Notes under the pieces: model-generated | Database searches by the model: none | What the model saw: only the letters and a program-made list of their open reading frames with translations | What the model was told of the DNA's origin: nothing | Shown: positions 7,440 to 15,828 of the stretch, in pieces | Numbering within the stretch: the first letter of the stretch is position 1 | How the letters are laid out: each line of letters starts with the position of its first letter | Translations under genes and position numbers: made by a program | NCBI GenBank assembly: GCA_963667575.2 | Contig: CAXXHY010000058.1 | Coordinates: 1-64,000 of the forward strand | Source: G963665495 sp963667575 | GTDB lineage: Bacteria > Desulfobacterota > Desulfovibrionia > Desulfovibrionales > Desulfovibrionaceae | Direction: 5' to 3' | DNA: 64,000 nt

Positions 7440-9829
7440 ATGTTTGCTAACATTGGCAAAAAAATTCTGAAATGGGCCCTCCGAATAGTCCCGTGGCTTC
7501 TGGTGCTGCTGTTGGGAGCGGGCTGGTGGCTGACTGTGTGGGCGCCAGGCTATCTGGAGCGGCTGGTGCCGGCAGCTGGCCGCGGACATGGGGTTGCCCC
7601 TGACGGAATTTTCCATACGCGATGCGGGGTTGTTTTCCGCGGACATCGGACCGGTACGGCTGGGTAAAGGGGCAGAGGGACTGCAGCTGGCCAACGTACA
7701 TGTTACCTATACGCCGGCTTCCCTTGAGCAGGGGGCGGGTTCATGCGGTCATTCTGGACGGTGTTTCTCTGTCCGGTGGTGTACGACGGCAGCAATTTTT
7801 CTCTTCCGGTTCTGGAGCTGTTGCCGGCAACCGACCAAAGCAGCGGGCAGACTAACCTTGCGGACCTTCCCTTCGACATCCTGACGCTTCGTGATTGCAT
7901 TCTGAACTGCCGCATCAAAGGACAGGAGTTGTCGGTACCTTTCTCTGCGGACATCAAGCCAGGAAAAACACTGCATTTTTCAGGAAAACTGCGCCCCCGT
8001 GACCAGACAGTGGAGGTGTGATGGTGATCTCGGACCGTCTCTGGACGACCTGCAGTTTGCTGTCCATGGTACGGCGTTTCGTCTGGGCGCTTTTGCCGAT
8101 TTATTGCCCCAGCCTGTTAGCGGAGATGCCGATTTCTCGGTTCAGGCCCGAATCAACCTGACTGATCCGGCAGCCCTGAACGGGCGAGTTCGAGCTGTCC
8201 GCGGCGCATTGTGGTCTTGGGGCCCTGGGCGTCCGGCTGGCCGACGGCGCAGTGCTCAAGGTCCGCGGGGCCGTGGCGGAGAACGCGCTTTCCTTTTCCA
8301 TGGATGACGTATCTTTGGTCGCTCCCATGCCCATACGCGTGGGCGTACGGTCGGGCCGCCTGAACGCGGATTCCGTTGTTGCCAGCTTCGATCTGGCCGG
8401 AGCCGGCGTCGAACTGGACGGCAACCTGCATGCCGCGCACAGGCAGGACAACCGCGAACTCTGGGATGTTTCTCTTGCGGCGGGTAACCCGGCCAAGCTC
8501 AAGTTGCAGGTCGGAGAGCGGGAGATCCGCATGGGATGGCTTTGATGTCTCGCTTCAGGGCACAGCTGGGCTGGACTCGGCGGATTTGCTGTTGAAATGC
8601 GATACGCGCGCCACGGACATCGACAGCACCGGGTTGGGCTCGGGCCCCGTACGCCTGACCCCTGCCCCTGAAGTGGCCCGTGTCCGAAAAGGGTAAACAG
8701 GGCACAGTCCAGGCTTCGGGTTTGCGACTGCAGAAACGCAAGCTGGGCGACGTATCCGCGCAGGTCAGACAGCAGGGCACGGCCGTTACCTATGACGGCA
8801 CCCTGACATCGAACGTGCTGCCTCGGCTGCGTGTGGCGTTCTCAGGCATTTCCTCGCTGATCAGCAACCGTACGGATCTTTCTTTCAGCGTAAACAAGTA
8901 TGCGCTTACGAGCGCATTTGATCCATCGACCGTGGCTCCTGCCCTGAAGGGAATAGTCCTGACCGGGACAGTCAAGGCCAAGGGACAGCTCAAAGGTCGA
9001 CGCGGACGGCATTCAAAGCCGCCTGGGTGCGTCGTTTACCAACGGCAACCTGACCTTCAAGGAAAACGGCACCGTTATCCGGGGCATCAACTTCGCGTTT
9101 GCCACTCCGGACCTGTTCGGCCTGCGCAGCGCCCCGGCCCAGCAGTTGACGTTCGACTCCATCGAGTCGGGCAATATCGCCCTGACCAACGGCAAGGTGG
9201 TCTACCAGCTGGAGAACGGCGGATCCATGCTGGTGGAGCAAGCCAAATTCGACTGGTGCGGCGGCCATGTTTTCAGCAATGCCTTCCGGGTGGCTCCTGC
9301 CTCGGACGAATACGGCATCACCTTGTACTGTTCGGAGTTGAAATTGTCCTCACTGCTTTCCCAGCTGGGACTGGCAAAGGCCGATGGCGAAGCAGCCCTG
9401 TCGGGCGAGTTGCCCGTGACCTGGAAGCGCGGCAAAATTTCCTTTAACGGCGGCTTTCTGCATTCCACCCCAGGCGAGGGCGGGGTCATCCGTGTGCAGG
9501 CCATGCAGGATCTTGTGGCGGCCATCCCTGAGGGAACGCCCCAACGCGGGCAATTGGAACTGGCCCAGGAGGCGGTGCGCGACTATCAGTACAAATGGGT
9601 ACGCATCAAGGCGGACACGGTGGATGACGATCTGCTTGTCCGGCTGTCGCTGGACGGCAAGCCCGCGAGTCCGCTGCCCTTTGTCTACAAGAAAGAGTTC
9701 GGGGGATTTATTCGCGTTGACAGCAATGTGCAGGGGTCCAATTTCCAGGGTATGCAGCTGGACGTCAACTTCAGCGTGCCCTTGAACCGAATATTGCTTT
9801 ATAAAGATATTGTTAACATGATTCAGTAG
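7440..9829 (+). pseudogene. ydbH: YdbH-like intermembrane lipid-transport protein, interrupted by about eight +1 shifts
   Basis: Read across frames, this is one AsmA-like protein of about 790 residues: an N-terminal membrane anchor (W-L-L-V-L-L-L-G-A-G-W-W-L), a long beta-rich periplasmic body, and an intact last 228 codons (9146-9829) matching the C-terminal YdbH domain. In E. coli, YdbH spans the periplasm as a lipid conduit between inner and outer membrane. Start chosen at the ATG at 7440, with AAGGA upstream. The frame moves by +1 each time near 7572, 7731-7735 (G5), 7778, 8019, 8182, 8533, 8659-8662 (C4) and 8992-8994 (A3); the conserved-looking text resumes at once after every shift. 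ynbE and ydbL follow immediately, which supports the assignment. Eight shifts in the same direction with no nonsense mutation is odd for decay and suggests insertion errors, but I cannot exclude a real pseudogene. Confidence 0.75.
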
Positions 9830-9838
9830 GGAGAGTTC

Positions 9839-10048
9839 ATGAAACATCTCACATGCATCGCGGCTTGCCTTGCGCTGCTTGTATCCTGGGGCTGTTCCAC
9901 CAGTCACAGGGTGGAAGTCGCCCCCGTGGAGGTCAAGCCCATTCACATCACCATTGACGTCAATGTCAAAGTCGACAAGGCTCTTGACGACTTCTTCTCC
10001 GACATCGATGACGTTCCAGCCAAACCGGAGGTCAAAAATGCGAACTAA
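9839..10048 (+). CDS. ynbE: YnbE-like outer-membrane lipoprotein
   Basis: A 69-residue lipoprotein. The signal peptide ends in a lipobox, L-L-V-S-W-G-C, with the cysteine as the lipid-bearing residue. The mature part has the family pattern V-E-V-A-P-V-E-V-K-P-I-H-I-T-I-D-V-N-V-K-V-D, an amphipathic beta strand. In E. coli, YnbE multimers sit in the outer membrane and complete the lipid bridge by beta-strand contact with the C-terminus of YdbH. The ATG at 9839 has GGGAGAG just upstream and is ten bases after ydbH; the end overlaps the ydbL start by 11 bases. Gene order ydbH-ynbE-ydbL is the same as in E. coli. Confidence 0.85.
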   Translation: MKHLTCIAACLALLVSWGCSTSHRVEVAPVEVKPIHITIDVNVKVDKALDDFFSDIDDVPAKPEVKNAN

Positions 10049-10401
10049 ATATTTGGTTACTCTTGCGCTCATTCTCGTTGTCTGCACACTGGCGGGGGAC
10101 GGCTCTGGCCGGAGAACTCAAGGATCGACTGATCGCTCGCAGGCCCCTGGTGGCGGCTTTGCTGGCCGACGGCACCGTTGGCGAAAACAATCAGGGCTTT
10201 CTCGATTTCAGAGGGCCGAAGAAACAGGCCGATGTGGTGGACGCGGAAAACAAGGACCGGGCCGCTGTGTACCAGTTTATCTCCAAGAAAGCCGGGACCA
10301 CCCCGGACCTGGTGGGACAGCGCCGTGCCGCGCATATTGCGGAGTCTGCTCCGGCAGGCACCTGGCTGCAAAAGCCGGACGGCACCTGGTATCAGAAATA
10401 A
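10038..10401 (+). CDS. ydbL: YdbL (DUF1318) periplasmic protein (frame interrupted at a G5 run)
   Basis: YdbL is a periplasmic chaperone-like partner that limits YnbE multimerisation with YdbH. The ATG at 10038 starts M-R-T-K-Y-L-V-T-L-A-L-I-L-V-V, the hydrophobic part of a signal peptide. The body, from G-T-A-L-A-G-E-L-K-D-R-L, is in the next frame and runs to 10401. Deleting one G from the five at 10094-10098 joins the two as L-A-G-T-A-L-A-G-E, a perfect signal-peptide end. The mature protein shows the DUF1318 landmarks R-R-P-L-V-A-A-L-L-A-D-G-T-V-G-E-N-N-Q-G, then I-S-K-K-A-G-T-T and a C-terminal G-T-W-L-Q-K-P-D-G-T-W. The gene overlaps ynbE by 11 bases. It is the ninth apparent +1 shift in this operon. 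Confidence 0.75.
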
Positions 10402-10462
10402 TCAAAGAACCTTGGGGCAGGGCAAAGGACATCTTCTTTTGCTGCTGCCACCAGGAGGCAAA

Positions 10463-10500
10463 GAACAGGGCAGCCATCTTCGCAGGTGGCTGCCCTGTTC
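10463..10500 (+). terminator. Terminator of the ydbH-ynbE-ydbL operon
   Basis: A perfect 14-base stem, GAACAGGGCAGCCA against TGGCTGCCCTGTTC, with a 10-base loop, 61 bases after ydbL. The T tract is short. Confidence 0.7.
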
Positions 10501-11009
10501 TGCCTTAGTCGCAATCTGTCCTGTTATCGCCTTAATAAGAATATAAAAGAAGGACAGAAGAATTGTAATAGTATTAAATTATACATAAAATGGTAATTAA
10601 TTGTTCAGTAAAAATCAGATAAACAAATTATTAAAACAATTTTGAACAAAAAGTATGCTATAGCGGTTTCTCAGAAGAAAAGCTCTTTGTCATCATCATT
10701 AAAAAACAAGGACTAAAAGATAAATAGCGGGCTAGGACAGGATGTGCATAAGAACTATTTTTTTCTGAATAGGGAATATTGTTTGTAGTGGACGTTCATT
10801 TAGGGCTAATTTGGGGCGATGTGAACTGTTTGTGCGTTGCTAAAGTCACGTTCAAGACAGAAGAGGGAAGTTCTTGTAAATAGGACGGACCTTGCGTATG
10901 CCCAAACGACTATGCCTTGGCTTCCTGATCATGCCGGGCAATGTGCTATTGAATTACCTTCAAGACAAGAGTTAATTTTTGTCCAATAAATCAGCATATT
11001 AAAATTTTA
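10501..11009. other. AT-rich non-coding stretch before the DUF2723 gene
   Basis: About 500 bases, clearly richer in A and T than the neighbouring operons, with no credible open frame and no tRNA-like fold that I can see. It presumably holds the promoter of the next gene; several TATAAT-like words are present, too many to choose one. Confidence 0.4.
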
Positions 11010-12542
11010 TTGGCGGCGGATTCAAATTCGGCGGAAATGATCCGAATGTTACGCTGTCCGGATTATTTGAAAAAAGTACCCCGAATGTCAAAAAAAAATT
11101 ACAGGTTTATCTACCCATTGTTTTTGTTCCTTTGCGCGGCAACGCTGTATGGCACGACGCTTTTGCCTGGGCCGGGTGGTACGGTTGATTCCCGTGAATT
11201 TCAGTTTGTTCCGCATGTGCTCGGGATTGGTCATCCCACCGGGGCTCCGTTGTACATGGTCTTGAACTACGTGTTTACTAACTGTTTTCCCCTGGGGTCG
11301 GTTGCGTTCAGGGCCAATTTGTTATCCGCTGTTTTTTCCATAGCCATTTGCCTGATTTTTTTTCGACTGCTGGTTTCCTCTGGAGTCAAGGACAACGTCG
11401 CTTTTTTCGTCTCTCTGCTCTACGCCTCCAGCCGTTCTCTCTGGTCCCAGTCTGTCATCGCCGAATTGTATACGCTGCACATGTTGTTTTTTGTTCTTGT
11501 CCTCTATTTTTTGTTCAGATGGCGCAGCTCGACTAAAATCATCGATTTATATATCGCCTGCGGATTATATGCGTTTTCATTCGGCGTACATCTCACTTCG
11601 ATCACCTGGCTGCTGGCAATCGTTTGTTATATTTTTGCAGTGAACAAGAAGGTTTTTCTGTCGTTAAAGAATTATCTTGTAGTACTTACTCTGGTCGCAC
11701 TTGGCGCGCTTCAGTATTTCTATCTGTACTGGAGAAGCACGGCACCAGAGATCTCCTACGTCCCCTATGTAGTTGACTCATGGAAGGCTTTCATCTGGTA
11801 TGTGACAGGAGCGGAATTCAAAGGCGCAATGTACCATTTTACTTTCATGGAATTTTTAGAAAAATCCGTGTTTCGCTTTTTCAAATACTACTTTGTTGAA
11901 TTGAATTTTCTGTTCCCCCTTGCTGTATACGGATTCTACAAACATGAAGACCGCAAGGTTAAGATTTTTTTCTCGATCTTGTTTGCATCAGTCCTTGGAT
12001 ATGCTCTCGGATATGATATCCCGGATATCTTCGTCTACTTTCTACCACTTTATGTCATCTCATTTGTTTACGTTGCAATCGGAGCGCAGATTCTTGTTCA
12101 AAAAATACAGAGCGCTGAATTGCTTCCGGTGCTTTGCCTGTCTTCCGTTGTCGCATTTACAGCCGTAAATGGGATGCTCGTAACGCAACATTTCAACACA
12201 GCGGATGCAGAGTATTTCAAGCAGGTAATGGATTATGTGGATAAGGATGCGGTGGTCATAGGAGCCAACTGGGACCAGATGTCCTATCTGCTTTACTACA
12301 GCATTGGAGAAAAACGCAACGAATCAAAAGCTATCTACATTCCGGTAAAGTATTCCCTTGATGATTTGTTGCACTACATGGACGGCAGACAACGGTTGTT
12401 TCTGCCGGTTCAAGGAAAAACACTGGATTTTGGCAAAGCTGTCTATTTTCTTGGGCCCGACAAAGCGAATGTGCTCATGGAGCATGGGTATACGCTTGAA
12501 AAACAGGGCCTGGCCGACCTGTACAAGGCCGTGCAAAAATAG
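11010..12542 (+). CDS. DUF2723 (TMEM260-like) polytopic membrane protein, probable glycosyltransferase
   Basis: A 510-residue membrane protein with about ten helices. The first large loop carries the family motif, T-V-D-S-R-E-F-Q-F followed by G-I-G-H-P-T-G-A-P-L-Y, in which the acidic residue corresponds to the catalytic position of GT-C glycosyltransferases such as protein O-mannosyltransferases. A soluble C-terminal part begins near residue 395 (D-A-E-Y-F-K-Q-V-M-D-Y). The substrate would be a lipid-linked sugar. The start is uncertain: the open frame begins at 11010, but the first charged-then-hydrophobic N-terminus is at the ATG at 11085 (M-S-K-K-N-Y-R-F-I-Y-P-L-F-L-F), which is my preferred start; neither has a strong ribosome site. 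No sugar-pathway neighbours are present. Confidence 0.78.
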   Translation: MAADSNSAEMIRMLRCPDYLKKVPRMSKKNYRFIYPLFLFLCAATLYGTTLLPGPGGTVDSREFQFVPHVLGIGHPTGAPLYMVLNYVFTNCFPLGSVAFRANLLSAVFSIAICLIFFRLLVSSGVKDNVAFFVSLLYASSRSLWSQSVIAELYTLHMLFFVLVLYFLFRWRSSTKIIDLYIACGLYAFSFGVHLTSITWLLAIVCYIFAVNKKVFLSLKNYLVVLTLVALGALQYFYLYWRSTAPEISYVPYVVDSWKAFIWYVTGAEFKGAMYHFTFMEFLEKSVFRFFKYYFVELNFLFPLAVYGFYKHEDRKVKIFFSILFASVLGYALGYDIPDIFVYFLPLYVISFVYVAIGAQILVQKIQSAELLPVLCLSSVVAFTAVNGMLVTQHFNTADAEYFKQVMDYVDKDAVVIGANWDQMSYLLYYSIGEKRNESKAIYIPVKYSLDDLLHYMDGRQRLFLPVQGKTLDFGKAVYFLGPDKANVLMEHGYTLEKQGLADLYKAVQK

Positions 12543-12620
12543 GGTGTATCCTGAGTCTGTTCACAATATTTCGGGAATACGGATACAGTTATGGTCCCTC
12601 TTCCCCAGCGCCGTTAAAAC

Positions 12621-12659
12621 GCAGGAAAGGACTGCTCCGCACTGATGTGTGCCTGCTGC
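12621..12659. repeat. 39-base direct repeat, copy A (murB 3'-end sequence)
   Basis: Identical over 39 bases to 14502-14540, which is the coding end of murB. Read leftwards, this copy also codes Q-Q-A-H-I-S-A-E-Q-S-F-P-A-F and then a stop, but the last codons differ silently (GCG TTT TAA against GCT TTC TAG). A 20-codon frame, complement 12614-12676, starts with ATG here. The two copies flank the FIST-like two-gene operon. Confidence 0.85.
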
Positions 12660-12743
12660 CTGGAAATCGCCTGCATTATGACGCTTCCCACGGCAAACCC
12701 GGAAGAACCAGATCTTTTTTCCCTTTCTTTGCGGGAAGAAAAG

Positions 12744-12774
12744 GCGGCAGCGAAAAAAAATTTTTGGCTGCCGC
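12744..12774 (-). terminator. Terminator of the FIST-like operon
   Basis: GCGGCAGC and GCTGCCGC pair around a loop of A and T runs, 25 bases past the stop of the leftward gene at 12799. Confidence 0.6.
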
Positions 12775-12798
12775 TCAAAAATGTTTTACAGCCATTCT

Positions 12799-13791
12799 TT
12801 AGCCGTTTACCTCCAGATACACCAGGGTCTGATTCAGCAGCTGGTAGGCGACTTCACCGAAAGTGATCGGGCCCACAAAGGGACCGGTCTTTTTTCCTTC
12901 GAGTTCGGAGTACAGATAGTTGAGAATGCAGTTGCAGGAAAAGCTCACGTTGGCACCAGCAATGTTGTTCTGTTCGAGCTGTGCGCTGAAAGCCTCGGCA
13001 TAATCAGAAATGGGCTTGGCATGCCGATATTGGACGCCTTTGAAAACAGGCGCATAAAAATTCACTTTTTTTCCAGGGACGACACTCTGAAAGCTGGTGT
13101 TGACCATGGCGCCATAATAGTCCGCGACAAGAGGCAGTTTGGTGTCCAGCTTGTTTTTCAGCACATAGTCCGCAAAATTCTCTTTCTTGCCGTTTACCAG
13201 TACTTCCGAGCAAGAAAATCCATCAGCCTCGAACACGAGTGTATCTCCGTCGCCCTGCTCAAAGATGTTGACGATTCCGACGTCAATGCTTTTTCCTGCG
13301 GGCAGTGAAACGTGCATGACCAACGCTTCTTCTTCAGAGCTTTTGCCTGTTTGCCCGTTGAAAACTTTCGGAGTCACTTTTCCCAGATCCTCGAGAAAGA
13401 CACCGGAAATCCAGCCGATCAGGGGCTGGCTGCCGAAATCCTGATAAGTGGGGCCGTTCAGAGAGAATGAAATATGCGCCGGACTCAAAGCGGGAATGAT
13501 GATGATGCTGAATCCGGAATTTCCGGCATCCGTGTACACGGATCCAAGGCTGTCTTGGTCATAGATCTTGATCTGGATAGACGCCGCGAGTTGCGAGATG
13601 TCCGTGACGAACACCTTGTCTTTGGTGGCCAGCCCTCCCTGGTTGGGAGCAATGAAGTAGGGGATCGATCCCCCGATCCATTTGCCGGACGGCAGTTTCT
13701 GCAGCAAGGCTTCATCCCCGGCGATAAGCAGCGTATTCCCCGACGTTATCAGCTTTTCAGCCTCATTGAGAGAGATCAATTGTTGTTGCAT
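12799..13791 (-). CDS. FIST-C-like protein of unknown function (DUF6976-type)
   Basis: A 330-residue soluble protein without signal peptide. It begins M-Q-Q-Q-L-I-S-L-N-E-A-E-K-L, has a glycine-rich W-I-G-G-S-I-P-Y-F segment near residue 38, and ends with S-F-S-C-N-C-I-L-N-Y-L followed by G-P-F-V-G-P-I-T-F-G-E-V-A-Y-Q-L. That C-terminal pattern, a cysteine-containing strand, then a short loop and G-x-x-T-x-G-E, resembles the FIST-C domain of ligand-sensing proteins. I associate the family with the label DUF6976 from memory, which should be checked. It lies 8 bases downstream of a small partner gene with the same orientation. Sensory binding of a small ligand is a guess from fold resemblance only. 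Confidence 0.65.
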   Translation of the reverse strand: MQQQLISLNEAEKLITSGNTLLIAGDEALLQKLPSGKWIGGSIPYFIAPNQGGLATKDKVFVTDISQLAASIQIKIYDQDSLGSVYTDAGNSGFSIIIIPALSPAHISFSLNGPTYQDFGSQPLIGWISGVFLEDLGKVTPKVFNGQTGKSSEEEALVMHVSLPAGKSIDVGIVNIFEQGDGDTLVFEADGFSCSEVLVNGKKENFADYVLKNKLDTKLPLVADYYGAMVNTSFQSVVPGKKVNFYAPVFKGVQYRHAKPISDYAEAFSAQLEQNNIAGANVSFSCNCILNYLYSELEGKKTGPFVGPITFGEVAYQLLNQTLVYLEVNG

Positions 13792-13799
13792 TTCTGCTC

Positions 13800-14027
13800 C
13801 TAACTGAAAATGGTGTTCAAATCGCCCTGGGCGGCTGCACTGGTTTCATTTTTCGAAAACAACGTGTGCAATTCGTCAATGGCGGCTGGAAGGCTGCTTG
13901 GATTAGCCTGTACGGAACGGGCAAGACGTCCGAGCATGATCTTGGCGGCCAGAAATTTCAGGGTATAGGTCTTTTTACCCGTGAGAAGTTCTGCCCATCG
14001 TGGATTGCTTTTTGCCGGAACACTCAT
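13800..14027 (-). CDS. Small conserved protein, partner of the FIST-like gene
   Basis: 75 residues starting M-S-V-P-A-K-S-N-P-R-W-A-E-L-L-T-G; the rest is charged and probably helical, with K-I-M-L-G-R-L-A-R-S and E-L-H-T-L-F. The ATG at 14027 is preceded by a perfect AGGAGGT seven bases upstream, so the longer frame up to 14060 is not used. It is first in a two-gene operon with the FIST-like protein, which starts 8 bases further on. No known domain recognised. Confidence 0.7.
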   Translation of the reverse strand: MSVPAKSNPRWAELLTGKKTYTLKFLAAKIMLGRLARSVQANPSSLPAAIDELHTLFSKNETSAAAQGDLNTIFS

Positions 14028-14494
14028 GTAGGCACCTCCTAAAGAAGTTAAAACATACACAGATTAGGAAGTCGCATTGAGCAACTTTTGGAACTCTATT
14101 CTATCACATATGACCGGGTTTTTGTAAATGCTGATCGTTGATACGACTCTGTTGGAACAAGCCTGGGGCTTGGATAAGGCGATAACCCGGGAAAAGAATG
14201 GTTTTATTTGACTCAGTCTCGATTGAAACAGATTTTTACTCTTGAAAAACAGAAGGGTATGGTGTGATGGCGCACTGCATCTCAACCCGCATATTCCGGG
14301 AGCAGGAGAGTTTGCGCCGTATCCTCCTGAATACGGCCGCTTGCACGGATTATGCTGTATTTGCGGAAAAACCGGTGCTTGCAGGCCGCATCTCATTACC
14401 TGGAGGTGAGCGAGCGCTCAGTTGCGGTTGATAGGTACTCCATCAGCCGCGCCCGCGTATTTTTTGCCTATGTCAGGCCGATTCTCAAGGGCTG
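14028..14494. other. Intergenic stretch with possible gene debris
   Basis: No complete gene. On the plus strand a frame ending at 14499 reads Y-L-E-V-S-E-R-S-V-A-V-D-R-Y, then I-S-R-A-R-V-F-F-A-Y-V-R-P-I-L-K-G-C and a stop; it looks protein-like but has no start or ribosome site. Another frame around 14270-14405 is rich in cysteine (C-C-I-C-G-K-T-G-A-C). These may be remnants of a lost gene, or chance. Confidence 0.25.
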
Positions 14495-15478
14495 CTAGAA
14501 AGCAGGAAAGGACTGCTCCGCACTGATGTGTGCCTGCTGCATGGAGCCCGTGGGGGGGAGATGGCGGACCTCGCATTGGAGCTTATGACCCGTACGGGCG
14601 AACACGCTGGCGCGTATTTTTGAGATCAGACAAAGGACATCCGCGGAGGTTGCCTGTCCGGTGTTGATGATGAAGTTGGCGTGCATCTGTGAAACTTCGG
14701 CTTCGCCGCAACGCTGCCCTTTGAATCCGGCCTCTTCGATGACTTTGCCCGGAGGACCCACGGTTTCGTAAAGCGAGGGATTGCTGAGAAAGACCGATCC
14801 GCAATTGGGCAGTTTGCGGGGAAATTTCCGGCTGCGTACGTTCAATGTCCGGAGCATCTCCCGGCGCAGTTCTTTTTTGTCTCCCGGCGCGTATTGAAAG
14901 GACGCGGCCACAAGGACCCCGTCAATTTTCTGCAGGGCGGACGAACGATAGGCGAATGCGCACTCCGTACGCGACAGGTTTTGGATGCTGCCGTCCGTAC
15001 GTACGACAGTGGCTTCCACCAGTTGTTCGCCGATGCCTTTGTGGTACATGCCGCCGTTCATGACCACTAGTCCGCCGATGGTTCCCGGAATGCCTATGGC
15101 ATGGGAGCACCCTCCAAAACCCGCTTGTGTCACACGCCGCACGAATCCCGGAGTCCACACTCCGGCTCCGGTCCGTACGAAGCCATCCGGAGTCATGTCG
15201 AATCCGGCCAGATTTTCCCCGATACGCAGGATGATGCCGCGATAGCCGGCGTCATCGAAAAGTATGTTGGAACCGCCTCCGATCACGACCAGCGGGACGC
15301 AGTGCCCATGGGCGTATTGTGCAACCAACTGCACCTCCTCAACAGAAGCCGGACAGACGAGAACGTCGGCCGGACCACCTATCTTCCAGGTACAGAAACG
15401 GGCCAGCAGAGCATCCGTAAAGATGCTCGAAGGAGCCAGATGTTTTTGCAAATCAGCAAATACCGCTTGTTTGTCCAT
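14495..15478 (-). CDS. murB: UDP-N-acetylenolpyruvoylglucosamine reductase
   Basis: MurB reduces UDP-GlcNAc-enolpyruvate to UDP-MurNAc with NADPH and FAD, the second committed step of peptidoglycan synthesis in the cytoplasm. About 327 residues. The FAD-binding motifs are V-I-G-G-G-S-N-I-L-F near 75 and G-I-P-G-T-I-G-G near 130. The substrate tyrosine/arginine region is Y-R-S-S near 185, and the catalytic serine region is N-C-G-S-V-F near 228. The start at the ATG at 15478 (M-D-K-Q-A-V-F) fits the family; the frame stays open upstream to 15562, but that part looks non-coding. The last 13 codons lie in a 39-base sequence repeated 1.9 kb away. It stands alone, away from any dcw cell-wall cluster. 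Confidence 0.93.
   Translation of the reverse strand: MDKQAVFADLQKHLAPSSIFTDALLARFCTWKIGGPADVLVCPASVEEVQLVAQYAHGHCVPLVVIGGGSNILFDDAGYRGIILRIGENLAGFDMTPDGFVRTGAGVWTPGFVRRVTQAGFGGCSHAIGIPGTIGGLVVMNGGMYHKGIGEQLVEATVVRTDGSIQNLSRTECAFAYRSSALQKIDGVLVAASFQYAPGDKKELRREMLRTLNVRSRKFPRKLPNCGSVFLSNPSLYETVGPPGKVIEEAGFKGQRCGEAEVSQMHANFIINTGQATSADVLCLISKIRASVFARTGHKLQCEVRHLPPTGSMQQAHISAEQSFPAF
14502..14540. repeat. 39-base direct repeat, copy B (inside murB)
   Basis: Identical to 12621-12659. Here it codes the C-terminal end of MurB on the minus strand, and this is probably the parent copy. Confidence 0.85.
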
Positions 15479-15828
15479 GCATCTCTCTCTTGATGGCGGT
15501 GAATTCTGCAGGAGCAATCCGCCAGAGATGGCATGCTGCCATAAGCCGGTCATGTCGTCCATGTCTGGTAACCTCTTGGTTTAAAGAGGAATACCTGTCT
15601 GCTATGTTGAAATGACTGTGAAGTGCCATCCCGGGCGTATTCCCTTGGTGCTTTTTTCTGTGACTGCAAGATTTTCCCTACGATTACTTCATCTTTTCTG
15701 GTATGCTTATCTATAAATTTTTGATGCCCGGATAAGGCGCATGCAATTGCAGTGCTGGTGGGGCTTCATGAGTACAATTTTGACTGGAACAATTTTTCAA
15801 CAGCCGTCCAATGAAAGAGAGAGCGCGC

